From: Diabrotica undecimpunctata
Lineage: Eukaryota > Arthropoda > Insecta > Coleoptera > Chrysomelidae
Assembly (NCBI RefSeq): GCF_040954645.1
Contig: NC_092803.1
Span: 7,751,230 to 7,815,229 of the forward strand
Direction of reading: 5' to 3'
DNA length: 64,000 nt
The notes beneath the pieces are model-generated. The model searched no databases. It was given only the letters and a program-made list of their open reading frames with translations, and had not been told where the DNA came from. Positions 22,464-32,770 of the stretch are shown one piece after another; the stretch's first letter is position 1, and every line of letters starts with the position of its first letter. The position numbers were made by a program, and so were the translations under genes.

Positions 22464-24794
22464 GGATAGTCTGCGCAGATTTCGAAAAAATAGCACAAAT
22501 TTTAGTTTACCAAAGTTGAACGTGAAAATGTGTTACGTGGGGTCATTTGGTATGTTAGCTATACTAATTAAAATACCTCAAATGCAAAACTCTTATATTA
22601 AAAAAAACATGAGATCTAAAAAAAAAGTGTTTTTGCAATCTCTCCTAACCGGGTAGATGAGATTACGCGCAAGGGTAGGAGAGCTTGCGCTTATTCAAAA
22701 AAAAGTTATTTATTTCATTTGACATGACATGGACATTTCATTTGAATTTTTAGTTCAATCTTTTTCCTTTTCCCTTTAAGTTTATTATATTTGCAAGTTA
22801 TCTCTTTATTTTTATTCTCAGTGACTTTTTTTGTTTTGCGCGATTGCCAAATTTTTTATTTCTTTTAGATTCGATATAATTTGGATCAGTGATATCCATT
22901 GCACTTATTTTTCTTTCGACTCGTGATGGTGTTAAACTGCATGGAATTGGTGATATTTAGGTCAAAAGTTTGTTTGGTGTTATGTCATCAGTTTTTGGAG
23001 TTGTAAGCTTGGAAGTTGAAGGTTGATAGAAAATTGATTCCGGAGAAGAATGGGCCACTTGAGAAGTATTTTTAGATATTGACGCAGCTGAAGAATCGGG
23101 CGGAGTAGACTGAGTCACTTGAGAAGTCATTTTAGAGGTCGAAGAAGCGAGCGTAGTAGACAATTCAGTTACTGAAATGGATGAGTCTGTTAGTTCAATA
23201 GCGTTCTCATATGTGTTTTGGTCGCAAGCCAATAGCTAAACATGCTCTGGAATAGCATTTATGTCTAAAGGATGGATACCTGTAGCCTGGAATGCTGTAG
23301 TTGCAAGTCTAACAGTAGCAGAACGAGACCAAGCTGACTGTAAAAGTTCACCAAAATCCTCTCTTGTAATTCTTCCAGTCCCACTTCGTCTAGTTACTAA
23401 CTGCTGACAGGCGTCTTTAAAATAAGTTTTGAAAGGCTTAAATACTACTCGATCTAAAGGCTGAAGGTAATGTATTGTATGGCTGGGGAGACACAGAAGA
23501 ATTATATCATTGTCTGAAGCAATCTGAAGCATGTCGGCGTTGCTCATGTGCGAGGCATGTCCATCAAGTATGAGTAGGTTTTTACCTGGGGGTTTACGAA
23601 GATGGAGCACCTTTTGCATATTGAGGTTTGCATAAACTCCTTTAAAAATGCAGTAAGGAGGTAAAAATTGCTCCTCGGCATTGCAACATGCTAATATACT
23701 GATAGTTTCTCCTTTCTCGGCACTGGTGACAACATGAACATCTTTACTGCCTTTAGATGCAACAACTTTTTTTGGTTCATTATTAAGTTGAACTCCAATT
23801 TCATCACAATTCCAAATATATATTGGTTTGTTTAAAAGATCATTACTGGTTAAAATGTCAGCCAAAAGAGTAAAATAATTTTTTACTTCCTCACGACTCA
23901 TTCTTTCGGTTCTAGCTCTACTTATTCCCTGAGCTTTTCGAACCATTAGCTCTAGATATCTCCTCATAAAGGAAGACAACCAAACCTTTCCAGCTATCTT
24001 TTTATCTGTATTGAAAATATGTCTTTTACCCAATTTCTCAGCTAGTTGGTATGCAAGTTTTCTGAGTTCTCGTTGAGTAGGAGCAAATCCAACACCTTGC
24101 AACTTCTTTACATGATTCACTAATTTATGTTCAGTATCTCTACCCAATTGTGAGTCTGGACCCAATGCATGCTTAGAAAAATCATTTTTCTTCATTCTGT
24201 ATCTTATTGTCGACTCGGGAACAGAAAACGTCCTGATTGCTGCACGAACAGAAACATTTTCATCGTTAATTGCAGTTACAGCTCGAAGTAGGTCATCTTC
24301 CCTCCACGAACATTTGTTTGATTTTCGAGTATAGAAGTTTGGCATTTTGACTCTAAAACAAAAAATAAAACTATTAATGGGCAGATTAAGCTGTTAACTT
24401 ATTAATGCTTTTTTATTTCAGCGCGCAAACTCCCCTTATATCCATTTCCATGCGTATGTGTGCAATCTCTCCTACAAAAAAAATGCGCGAAGTATCCTAA
24501 ATAGGTAGGGGAGATTGCGCACCGCCATTTTAAATCATGAATGTTATAAAAATACTTTTCAATAGCTAGGATAAGTTTATTCATACAAACAATACATAAT
24601 AAAAATGTATCGTTAGTCCTAAATTTGATAAAAGTCTTGGCTACAAAAATATACGCAGTTCTGCTTAACGATGGATGATTTCGACTGAAGGTTGTTTGCC
24701 TAACGTATATAAATAACACCGAATGTGGTGTTATCCTCACTCTCCTAAGCGAGTTCTGAATAGTGCGTAATCTCTCCTAGCGCGCAGACTATCC
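22464..24794 (-). mobile_element. Complete pogo-like DNA transposon
   Basis: The 13-bp inverted ends GGATAGTCTGCGC (22464-22476) and GCGCAGACTATCC (24782-24794) are perfect and flanked by TA on both sides (22462-22463, 24795-24796), the pogo/Tc1-mariner target duplication. At least six copies of a GC(A/T)AATCTCTCCTA-type motif sit just inside both ends. The 2,331-bp element codes a pogo transposase on the minus strand and lies inside a plus-strand LINE. Confidence 0.93.
22798..24345 (-). pseudogene. pogo-like transposase, two in-frame stops
   Basis: Starts at the ATG at 24345 and runs in one frame to TAA at 22798-22800, broken by TAG at 23236-23238 and TAA at 22957-22959. Residues ~10-50 form a Pipsqueak-type HTH (VRAAIRTFSVPESTIRYRM). 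Residues ~75-145 resemble a CENP-B-type DNA-binding domain ending RKAQGISRAR. The DDE_1 catalytic residues are D181 (IWNCDEIGVQL), D261 (LLILDGHASH) and D298 (YLQPLD), the last two separated by 36 residues. D181 to D261 is 80 residues against 110 in the relative at 26440, so ~30 residues are deleted after VYANLN. The C-terminus has Ser/Thr-rich repeats and a basic end. A TTTTTTGTTTTAG acceptor-like sequence precedes the ATG, suggesting a 5' UTR intron. Confidence 0.9.
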
Positions 24795-25050
24795 TAGGTT
24801 TACCTTACGTCTTAAAACTATTTGGGCATATTGTAAGAAAAAATAATTATTAAGAGACTTGGAATTTCGGGAAAGGTCTCAAAGGTAGAGGTCGCTTACC
24901 CACTCAATACACACTTGATCAAGTAACCAAGTGCAGAAAACCAGTGGACATTCTCTAAGTCCTTGAGGGTAGCTACCGGTAGAAGCTGATGGAGAGAGAT
25001 AGTTTGTATGCTAGGAAATGTATGGTATAGTATGGTAGGAAATCACGACA
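24795..25050 (+). pseudogene. LINE C-terminal tail, right half of a split copy
   Basis: Across the pogo insertion the plus-strand LINE resumes as LKLFGHIVRKN (frameshifted), KVSKVEGRLPTQYTLDQVTK and a degenerate tail ending near VGNHDT. The FGHI.RK...L GK..G.R wording is the conserved LINE C-terminus. Confidence 0.7.
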
Positions 25051-25821
25051 CTTAGTAATGAGGAAACGACTATTTGTACGTCTACCATTAACTATTACAT
25101 AAGTGCTCGGAACTTCAAGAGACCCTTTATTAGGCACTGTCATATCAAGAGCTCTTGTATCAAGGCCACATCTAACCTTCTTGTAGAAAGAGAAAGTTCT
25201 GCCGATGTTGCCTTACTGTGAAGCTCGTTCGGACATCGCTAAGCAACGCTTTTCTCCAATGTACCATGCATGTTGCCAAAAATCAAAACCGAAATTTCAT
25301 GCCATAGGTTTTGAAGATTGGGCTTTAACAATGTAAATTCCATAGTGACCGGTAAATGGTAAAATACATTCTAATGATCTCATGAGAATCGTAAAAAATG
25401 GCAAACATCGCGCAACGTTTATTTATTTTTACAACAGCTTTTTATGGAAACTGACTTTAATTACAAAATACAAAAATCTTGAAATGCTTTTTCGATAGTA
25501 TACTCTGATCAAAAAAAATATTGAATTTTTACCATCGAATTGATACAAATTTTATTTAAAATTTATTTATAACAAAACTAAAGCATCTCTGGCATTTGGG
25601 AATGCGTTTTTTAGATGGCTGGCTCTATTCGAAAATGAAAAAATTGCTTTATTGGAAGCCGAGAAAATATATTTTTTTACGAATACCGATTTTAATATTT
25701 AAAATTCAATTTTATTCAACATAGGGCATAAATGCAAGGAAAATGATAAATATTTGCAAATAACAGTAATCCTAATAAATTAATTTAGTAACGTCATATT
25801 AGTCATGGCTGTTTTTTAATG
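25051..25821. other. Unassigned sequence
   Basis: No gene or element seen in this stretch. Confidence 0.35.
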
Positions 25822-25962
25822 TATTTATCTTATTGTGCATGACATAATCCATATCTTAAGACTAATCACTACAAGATTTGAATGTAATGTGTTCTTATTA
25901 CAGAACATTATCTAATTCAATATTTTTTTGCTGATTTTGCTCCTTTAGTACAAAATTTGGTA
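25822..25962. repeat. Left copy of border duplication around a pogo element
   Basis: This 141-bp block, starting TATTTATCTTATTGTGCATG and ending AAAATTTGGTA, recurs as a direct copy at 28338-28469 with a few substitutions and ~9 bases of indel. The two copies abut the two ends of the element at 25963-28337. Confidence 0.95.
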
Positions 25963-26234
25963 GAGGAAAGTAGCCTAATTTCGGATAGTGTCTTAATTTC
26001 GGATAGCGGTGTATCTAAAAAAGTTTCTTTATTTGCGAACAGAAACCTATACGTATGTCACGCTGAATACCACAGAGAACATTATCTTAAATTGTTTAGG
26101 TAGTAGAGCTGCTCCCCGTTAGATGGCAGTGCCGAAACCACCAAACGTTATTGTGCAGTTTTTTTTTCGGTCGTATTTCAAAGCCTATTTTTTCGTGTTT
26201 TTATTCCTGTTTGAAGTTTGATCTTTTGGCAGGG

Positions 26235-26433
26235 GTAAGCTAGAAACCTGTTTTATTTGATTTTTGCTACTAATTTAAAGCAGATTTTAATCACATATAA
26301 ATTAGAAGGCCCTAACCTTAAAAATAAAAAATTCCTAATTTCGGATAGTACAAGTCCCATAATTTCGGATATCCGAAATTAGGAACCTTAAATTGATGAT
26401 CATGTTAGCATAAAAACTTTTGTTTCTTTTCAG
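26235..26433 (+). other. Predicted 5' UTR intron of the pogo transposase gene
   Basis: Donor GG|GTAAGC at 26235 and acceptor TTTGTTTCTTTTCAG ending 26433 lie just before the ATG at 26440. An intron would remove three of the TAATTTCGGATA motifs (26336-26381) from the mRNA. Prediction only. Confidence 0.45.
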
Positions 26434-26439
26434 AAGAAA

Positions 26440-27774
26440 ATGCCAAAAACAAGTAAAAAACATAAACAATGGGATCCAGACCGAATGATACGTGCTATCC
26501 GTGCCGTCAGGGGAAAGGAAATGGGGTATCTTAAAGCCTCGAAGTTATTTGCTGTTCCGAAATCAACTCTGGAAGATTATGTTAAGCAAGAAAATAAAAC
26601 TCCGGAGCAGTTGGTTGCTGTTAAAATTGGAAGAAGACCAGTACTTTCTGCAGAAATGGAAGCAGATTTAGTCTCGTATTGCCTAGAAATGGACCGGCGA
26701 TTTTACGGAATTGGGACCGCTGATATCAAGAGACTTGCATATCAAATAGCTTTACGAAATGGTCTTCGTCATCCATTTGCCCATGCCGAATCTGCCGGTA
26801 AAAAATGGTTAAGGGGATTTATGAGGCGAAACGCAGTTTTGTCCCTTAGAAAACCACAAGGAATCTCGAAAGCCCGAATTAAGGGATTTACCCCAGAAAA
26901 TGTCAGCAGATTCTATGATCTTTTAGAAACGTCAATGGAAAAAGTTAACTTCAACCCCGCAAGAGTTTATAACGTTGATGAAAGCGGCATAACAACGGTT
27001 CAGTCCAAGAATACTCGTGTTATAACATTAAAAGGAAAAAAACAGGTTGGATCTGTTACCGCGACTGAAAGAGGCGCATTAGTTACTGTTGTATTTTGTA
27101 TGAATGCTGCTGGTGGGTTTGTCCCTCCATTATTCGTGTTTCCAAGAAAGAACATGAAAGTGGAATTATTAGATGGATCGCCGCCTGGCTCTATTGCAGC
27201 TTGCCATCCATCAGGTTGGATTCAGCAGCACATTTTTTCCCAATGGCTACAGCATTTCGTAGCTCACGTGAAACCATCCCGTGAAGACCCAGTGCTGCTT
27301 ATTCTTGATGGTCACTACAGCCACACAAGAAATATAGATGTGATAGAAGCAGGACGTGCAAATTTCGTTACAATTTTGTGTATCCCGCCGCACAGTTCAC
27401 ACAAACTACAACCTCTAGATTTGTCTTTTATGTCACCATTTAAAACATATTATTCGCAACAAATTGAGATGTGGTTAAGGCAAAATCCTGGACGCACCAT
27501 AAACTCGTATCAAATTTGTAAGCTTATGTGCCCGGCATATTTGAAAAGTGCTACTGCAGAAATTTCCGCGAATGGTTTTCGCAAATCTGGAATATATCCT
27601 TTTAATAAAAATAACTTTTCTGATCACGATTTTATAATGGAGAGACAAAGAGAAAGAACACCACCACCCATAAATCAAAATCATGGGGAAGTATTACCAA
27701 CAAGAGGTCAGTCAAGACCAGAACCACAAAGCATTATCGAAAGAACACCTCCAAAACATAACTTAACGAATTAA
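26440..27774 (+). CDS. pogo-like DDE transposase, intact core
   Basis: The ATG at 26440 follows a strong splice acceptor and the protein begins with a basic stretch. Residues ~8-52 are a Pipsqueak-type HTH (LKASKLFAVPKSTLEDYV). Residues ~65-148 form a CENP-B-like DNA-binding region ending LRKPQGISKARI. The DDE_1 nuclease spans ~165-390 with D180 (VYNVDESG), D290 (LLILDGHYSH) and D327 (LQPLD), 36 residues between the last two. No internal stop occurs in 444 codons. Known role of the family: nuclear cut-and-paste transposase or a domesticated DNA-binding derivative. A one-base loss near 27760-27774 ends the frame early. In the next frame the sequence continues with a basic linker and a PHD-like finger (to 28070), so the ancestral protein was ~540 residues. 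Confidence 0.9.
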   Translation: MPKTSKKHKQWDPDRMIRAIRAVRGKEMGYLKASKLFAVPKSTLEDYVKQENKTPEQLVAVKIGRRPVLSAEMEADLVSYCLEMDRRFYGIGTADIKRLAYQIALRNGLRHPFAHAESAGKKWLRGFMRRNAVLSLRKPQGISKARIKGFTPENVSRFYDLLETSMEKVNFNPARVYNVDESGITTVQSKNTRVITLKGKKQVGSVTATERGALVTVVFCMNAAGGFVPPLFVFPRKNMKVELLDGSPPGSIAACHPSGWIQQHIFSQWLQHFVAHVKPSREDPVLLILDGHYSHTRNIDVIEAGRANFVTILCIPPHSSHKLQPLDLSFMSPFKTYYSQQIEMWLRQNPGRTINSYQICKLMCPAYLKSATAEISANGFRKSGIYPFNKNNFSDHDFIMERQRERTPPPINQNHGEVLPTRGQSRPEPQSIIERTPPKHNLTN

Positions 27775-28070
27775 ATCAAGTCAACAGAAAAAAAACTCCA
27801 CGCCAAAAAAAGCAAAAGAAAAAAATTGAATCGAGTAGTAGTGACACTTCACATCCTGGTGATGACCTTATTTTGGATGATGATTCTGATATGGATGTAG
27901 ACGATGAAGATGGAGACACAGAATGTATGTTTTGTGACAGTTTATATTCCGAAGATACACACGGTGAGAAGTGGATAAGGTGTATAAAGTGCTTCAAGTG
28001 GTGTCATGAGATGTGCGCCAATGCTGATAAGAAGAAAACCTATATTTGCGACTTTTGTCAAGATGTGTAA
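27775..28070 (+). pseudogene. Frameshifted C-terminal extension with PHD-like zinc finger
   Basis: In the frame one base off the transposase, a basic segment (KKTPRQKKQKKKIESSSS) and an acidic segment (DDDSDMDVDDEDGD) lead to cysteines and a histidine in the order CMFC, CIKC, HEMC, CDFC (C4-H-C3), the PHD-finger spacing order, ending at a stop at 28068-28070. PHD fingers usually bind histone tails; in some insect pogo-like proteins such a tail is present. Here it is separated from the nuclease by the frameshift, so the intact DDE protein would lack it. Confidence 0.8.
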
Positions 28071-28337
28071 CTATTCTTATGATGAACAAAATGGTGTCTT
28101 AATTTCGGATAGGGTATCCGAAATTAGGAGCCCTAAAATTTTTGACATACAAAAGCACTAATTTTATTGAACAATATTTTTTGTAAAAAAGATTTTCAAT
28201 AAATTGTCTATGATAATAAAATTAGTTTCTATATTACTCTGCAAGTACTCTTGAGTAGATAAAAGTTTAAAATGTGTTATTAGGTGAAAAATATGACACT
28301 AATTGTAAATGGTATCCGAAATTAGGCTACTTTCCCT

Positions 28338-28469
28338 TATTTATCTTATTGTGCATGACATAATCCATATCTTAAGACTAATCACTACAAGATTTGAATA
28401 TAATGTGTTCTTATTACAGAACATTATCTCATCCAATATTTTGTTGCTCCTTTAGTACAAAATTTGGTA
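28338..28469. repeat. Right copy of border duplication
   Basis: Direct copy of 25822-25962, starting TATTTATCTTATTGTGCATG exactly at the element's right border and ending AAAATTTGGTA at 28469, then unique sequence. Confidence 0.95.
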
Positions 28470-29224
28470 TATCTATCACGTCAGTGTCTTTATTTAGATT
28501 AGATCTAGAGTTATACGTATATTTTTTATATTTGGCTCTAATGCTGCCGTTTTTCTTGTATTACATATACCTAGTCAGATCGAAGCTCACAATCTAAATC
28601 ACAAAGTCACTCGAAACTTTAAACAGCAAACACCGAACTTTTTACACCCGAAAATCTCCTGACCCGTTAGCACACACCGAAACAAGCAGACCAGATCGTC
28701 CAACCGACCATAGAGCACTAACTCATTGCTGTCATGCAGGTAATTAATTCTCTTTCTTAAGGCCCCGTACATTCTTGTCAGAGACAAATGCGACAACTTC
28801 TCCCCAAGTAATAGTTTCTCTGCTGGTGCTGGTCGAAATCCTCCCGAAAAAACTCGGTGGCAGCGTAGAATCTGGCGAACGTCCGCACGAACGGTCTTCG
28901 GAACCCCCGCCGGGACCAGCGATGCGTCCAGCGAATGCTGTGAGGCGGGAATCGACTAATGGTCGAATTGGTATTCGATGGGCTTAAAGAGTGTTTGAGT
29001 AACGTGATTTTGGAACGGAATGTTAGTGAAAAAGTTATTTGAAAGTTACATTCAACTTAAGAGATAAAAAAGTCTATGTTTAACTCCACATTTAAAATGT
29101 CGACTTTTTTTTCTGTATAATAGTTTATACGCATGAGAATATAATAAATAATAAAAGAAACGAGATATTGATTAGTAAATTATTTTAGCGTGTTGGCTAC
29201 GTGTCAAAGAAAAGAACACTATCA
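28470..29224. other. Unassigned sequence with a GC-rich patch
   Basis: No gene recognised. Positions ~28850-28980 are unusually GC-rich (GAACGTCCGCACGAACGG and onward) but show no coding motif. Confidence 0.35.
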
Positions 29225-30500
29225 ATATCATCATCATCGCCCAGCCCTTTGCGTTCACTGCTGGACATAGGCCTCCCTCATTTTTGTCCACTGTGCTCAA
29301 ATAATGATCTTGAGCATTATGTATCCAATTTCTTGACATTTTCTTGACATCGTCAGTCCAACGAGTAGGGAGTCTTCCTCTACTTCTTTTGTCTAACCTC
29401 GGCCTTCACTCAAGCAATCTCTTCGTCCACCTTTCATCACTGATTCGCGCGACGTATCCGGCCCAGTTCCATTTCAGTGTGGCAATTCGGGAAATTACAT
29501 CGGTAACTATTATTAAAGGTAAGTCTTCATTTCTAACTCGGTCACGAAGCGATATACTCAGCATTAACCGTTCCATTTTCCTCTTAGCTATTTGCAGCGT
29601 TTTAAAAGTTGTAGCTGTCAATGTCAAAGTCTCGGCACCATAGGTCATCACAGACAACACACGTTGGTCAAATGTTTTAGGTTTTAAAGAAATTGGTACA
29701 TCGCTTTTAAGGATGTCTTTGAGTTTTCCATAGGCTGCCCATACGAGGTTTATTTTTCTTCGTAGTTCGCATGTTTGGTTGTCTCTTGTGATCCTTATTT
29801 CGTGTCCAAGATATATGTATTTTCCCACCAGCTCTACTTCGTTGTCTCCAATATTGATATTTCGGCTGGGTACTAGGTTTGTTATGAATTTTGTTTTGGA
29901 GATGTTTATTTTAAGAGCCAAACTGACACACACTAAATGAAGTTCATGTAGCATTGTACATTTCTCCTTGAGGTTGTCCGAGATCAAAACTATATCGTCT
30001 GCGAATTTCAAATGTGTTAATCTTCTACCGTCAATGTTCAGGCCTTTCTCTTCCCAGTTCAGTTTTTTTTACAAGCATATTCTAGTACTGCGGTAAACAG
30101 TTTAGGCGATAAGGTACGACCCTGTCGGACTCCTGCATTGTAAATTAAACTTGTATATCGGTAGTAAATTAGGCATCCTTGTAGCGCTTCCAGGATTTTG
30201 TCAAATGCTACTGTGTCAAAGGCTTTATGGAAATCTACAAAACCCAGAACGAGTGGTCGATTGTATTCGACAGTCTTTTCTATTACCGTTTTATTGCTCT
30301 GTAGATGATCATTTGTTCCAAATCCGGTACGAAATCCCGCTGGCTCTATTGGCTGGTAGAAATCAAACGATTCGTTACTATTTTTGTAAGGAATTTTTAT
30401 AGGTGACTAAGAAGACTTATAGGTCTGTAGTTTTCTAATTCATGGGGATCTCCTTTTTTGTACAATAGCATTAACTCAGCATTGTGCCATTTGTCGGGTT
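29225..30500 (-). pseudogene. RTE-like LINE, RT and C-terminus
   Basis: Read on the minus strand from 30500: [20 protein letters not shown], then GFVDFHKAFDTVAFDKILEA, then an open 201-codon segment (30011-29406). The open segment has KFADDIVLISDNLKEKC (FADD motif), KYIYLGHEIRITRDNQT, VLSVMTYGAETLTLTA and KWNWAGYVAR. It ends with the basic tail RPRLDKRSRGRLPTRWTDDV and a GAT-type 3' end (ATCATCATCATC on the plus strand near 29229-29240). Frameshifts occur before the palm. Endonuclease absent, so 5'-truncated. Confidence 0.88.
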
Positions 30501-30662
30501 ATTACTGTCCAAAATGCACATGTTAAAAAGGTTTTTTTATTTTCTTAAGTACGCAAGTTTATATAGCTATTATAATTATTATAAACAAACTCAAAAATGC
30601 TTAATTACCATTCTCAGAGACGCAAAAATATTAAGAATATTTTTCGGTGTTTTAATATCTAT
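30501..30662. other. Spacer between two LINEs
   Basis: AT-rich; no feature recognised. Confidence 0.4.
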
Positions 30663-32430
30663 ATTTATTATTATTTAATAATAATAATATATAAGGATTT
30701 TTACAGCTGTCGCCGCCTCCCTTCTTTCAGCCAACGTCTCCAGTCATTTCTGTTCTGCCATTCTCCATTTGTAAGGTCTCGTCTTTCCATGGCCTCGTTC
30801 ACTTCATCCCTCCATGATCTTCGGGGTCTACCTCTTTTCCTCCTTCCTATTGGGCTCCAATCCGAAATCTATGCTATCCACCTCGTATGATCTGTTCTTC
30901 TCACATGTCCATACCAAATTAAACGTTTTTCTTCGATGTAGCTGAGTATGTCTTGTTCTACTGCCATTCTTCGTTTTATCTCCACATTTCTGATGCGATC
31001 CATTTTTGTCACTCTGCAGCTTCTTCTCATGAACTCCATTTCAGTCGCCGTGATTTTGGACCTGTTTCGTTTATTTATTACCCAATTCTCTGCTCCATAG
31101 GTCATTATACTGCGTACTAAGGTGTTATAAATTCTCTTCTTTGTATTTCTGGTAATCTGTCTATTCCACAGTACCCCGTTCATTTGTTTAATACATGTTC
31201 TTGTCTGTGCTAATCTGCTGGTTATCTCTTGCTCGGTGGTTCCATTTTTTGAGAGTATGAATCCTAAATATTTGAATTTGTCAGTCTTGCTCGGTGGTTC
31301 CATTTTTTGAGAGTATGAATCCTAAATATTTGAATTTGTCAGTACCGTTAATTTCCCTATTATCGTCCATTTCCAAGTTTCTCACTGGTTCTTGCTCTGT
31401 TGTTAAATATTCGGTCTTTTCTAGATTTATTTCCAGTCTATTTTTTGTGTATTCCTTTTCTAATTTTCGGAGCACATAGCACAGATCTTCTTCATCTTGA
31501 GCCGTTACCACTTGGTTATCTGCAAAGCTTAATGTGTACAAGAAGTTGTCCCGGATTGGTATTCCCATCCATTCACATTTCCTTTTCCATGGTTTTAATA
31601 TTTGTTCGAGGAATATGTTGAACAGTGTCGGAGATGTAGAGCATCCCTGCAATAAGCCTTTTGTGGTCTTAAATTCGTTGTAGTATTTATTGCTGGTTTT
31701 AACTCTTACCTTCTTGTTGTTGTAAAGGTTTTTTACGGCTTCTATTAACCTCTGAGTTATTCCGATTTCCTTCATCGTGTTCCATAGTTGTTTTCTGGGG
31801 ACCGTGTCATATGCCTTTTTTAAATCTATGAATGCCATGTGTACTGGTTTATTTTTTGCCAATTTTTTTTCAATTAATTGTTGGAGTGTATATATGTGGT
31901 CTATGCAAGATCTTCCTGCCGTGAACCCTGCCTGATCTTCTCCGATTTTATTTGAGATAGATTTTTCCAGTTTTTCTTTCAGTATTTTTTCATATAACCT
32001 GCCCATACATGCTATCACACTGATGCCTCTGTAGTTCCCGCATTTCTTCTTATCTCCCTTTTTATGTATCGAGGATATATATGCTTTGGACCATTCATCT
32101 GGTATTTCGTTCAGGTTTATAGCGTTACTGAACATTTCGTGTATAATTCTGTGTAGTTTGTCCGTTCCGTACTTAATTAGCTCATTAACGATTCCTCCTG
32201 GTCCCCCTGATTTTTTGTTCTTTAAAGTCTTTATGGCATTCTTTACCTCGATTAATGTTATGTCAATCTGTTCTTCATTCTGATTTTGTTGTTGTTCCTG
32301 TTCTGTGTCTGTCTCTATGAAATCTGGGCGGTTTTCTGTGAGTAGTTCTTTATAGAAGTCTTCCCACTCTTTTTTTTATATGTATTGTATTTGGACCTTT
32401 TCGTTTTCCTTTTCTGTTTTAATATCTACG
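30663..32430 (-). pseudogene. LINE RT-to-tail copy broken by a 58-bp duplication
   Basis: Minus-strand frame from ~32400: KNAIKTLKNKKSGGPGGIVN, GNYRGISVIACMGRLYEKIL, GEDQAGFTAGRSCIDHIYTL, HMAFIDLKKAYDTVPRKQLW, TKGLLQGCSTSPTLFNIFLE and the palm sequence LSFADNQVVTAQ, where FADN replaces FADD. Then come LGFILSKNGTTEQ, MTYGAENWVINKRNR and IWYGHVRRTDHTRW. A TAG near 30866 precedes a GRRKRGRPRRSWRDEV tail and the 3' end at an ATA/ATT-rich stretch (~30663-30690). An exact 58-bp tandem duplication shifts the frame between palm and thumb. Apart from these lesions long stretches remain open, so the copy is fairly young. Confidence 0.9.
31228..31343. repeat. Exact 58-bp tandem duplication inside a LINE
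   Basis: CTTGCTCGGTGGTTCCATTT... at 31228 repeats without change at 31286. As 58 is not a multiple of three, it frameshifts the RT gene between the NGTDKFKYLGF block and the thumb. Confidence 0.97.
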
Positions 32431-32439
32431 GGGTAAAAC

Positions 32440-32770
32440 AGAAATGCTACAGAGTCATCTCATTTAACAATTTTGTCTCGAATGTGATGAACAGTATATA
32501 GGGCAAAAATCGCAGTGGCCAAAACAAAGAATAACGCAACACAAAAGTAATTGCAAACCAGAGAAAAATTCTTGTGCAGTAGGACACCATTCCACCACAA
32601 CAGGCCACATATTTAATTTATCAAATGTCAAGATCTTGGATATAAAAAATAACTATAAAAAATGTTTATTTCTCGAAATGTACGACATAAAAAAAACAAA
32701 AAACCAATTAATTATAAGACAGACACTTGCAGTTAAGGACATGTACTGTAATATTTTAAAAAATATCTAA
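32440..32770 (+). pseudogene. Penelope GIY-YIG endonuclease segment, open to its stop
   Basis: From 32474 a frame is open for ~98 codons to TAA at 32768-32770: CLECDEQYIGQKSQW, RITQHKSNCKPEKNSCAVGH, HSTTTGHIFNLSNVKILDIK, LFLEMYDIKKTKNQLIIRQT. This matches the Penelope C-terminal GIY-YIG domain: a cysteine pair ahead of YIG, a conserved R, the H..T.GH motif, then LD and LE..I. The start lies upstream in decayed sequence, so it is a fragment, but this domain is better kept than the copy at 9.2 kb. Confidence 0.88.

Larger units (their letters stand above)
25963..28337 (+). mobile_element. Complete pogo-like element with PHD-tailed transposase
   Basis: The inverted ends GAGGAAAGTAGCC(TAATTTCGGATA) at 25963 and its inverse at the right end (GGCTACTTTCCCT to 28337) are flanked by TA. 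The motif TAATTTCGGATA occurs eight times: forward at 25976, 25994, 26336, 26360 and 28100; inverse at 26370, 28115 and 28313. The element is 2,375 bp and carries an intact DDE open frame plus a C-terminal zinc-finger segment displaced by one frameshift. Confidence 0.93.
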
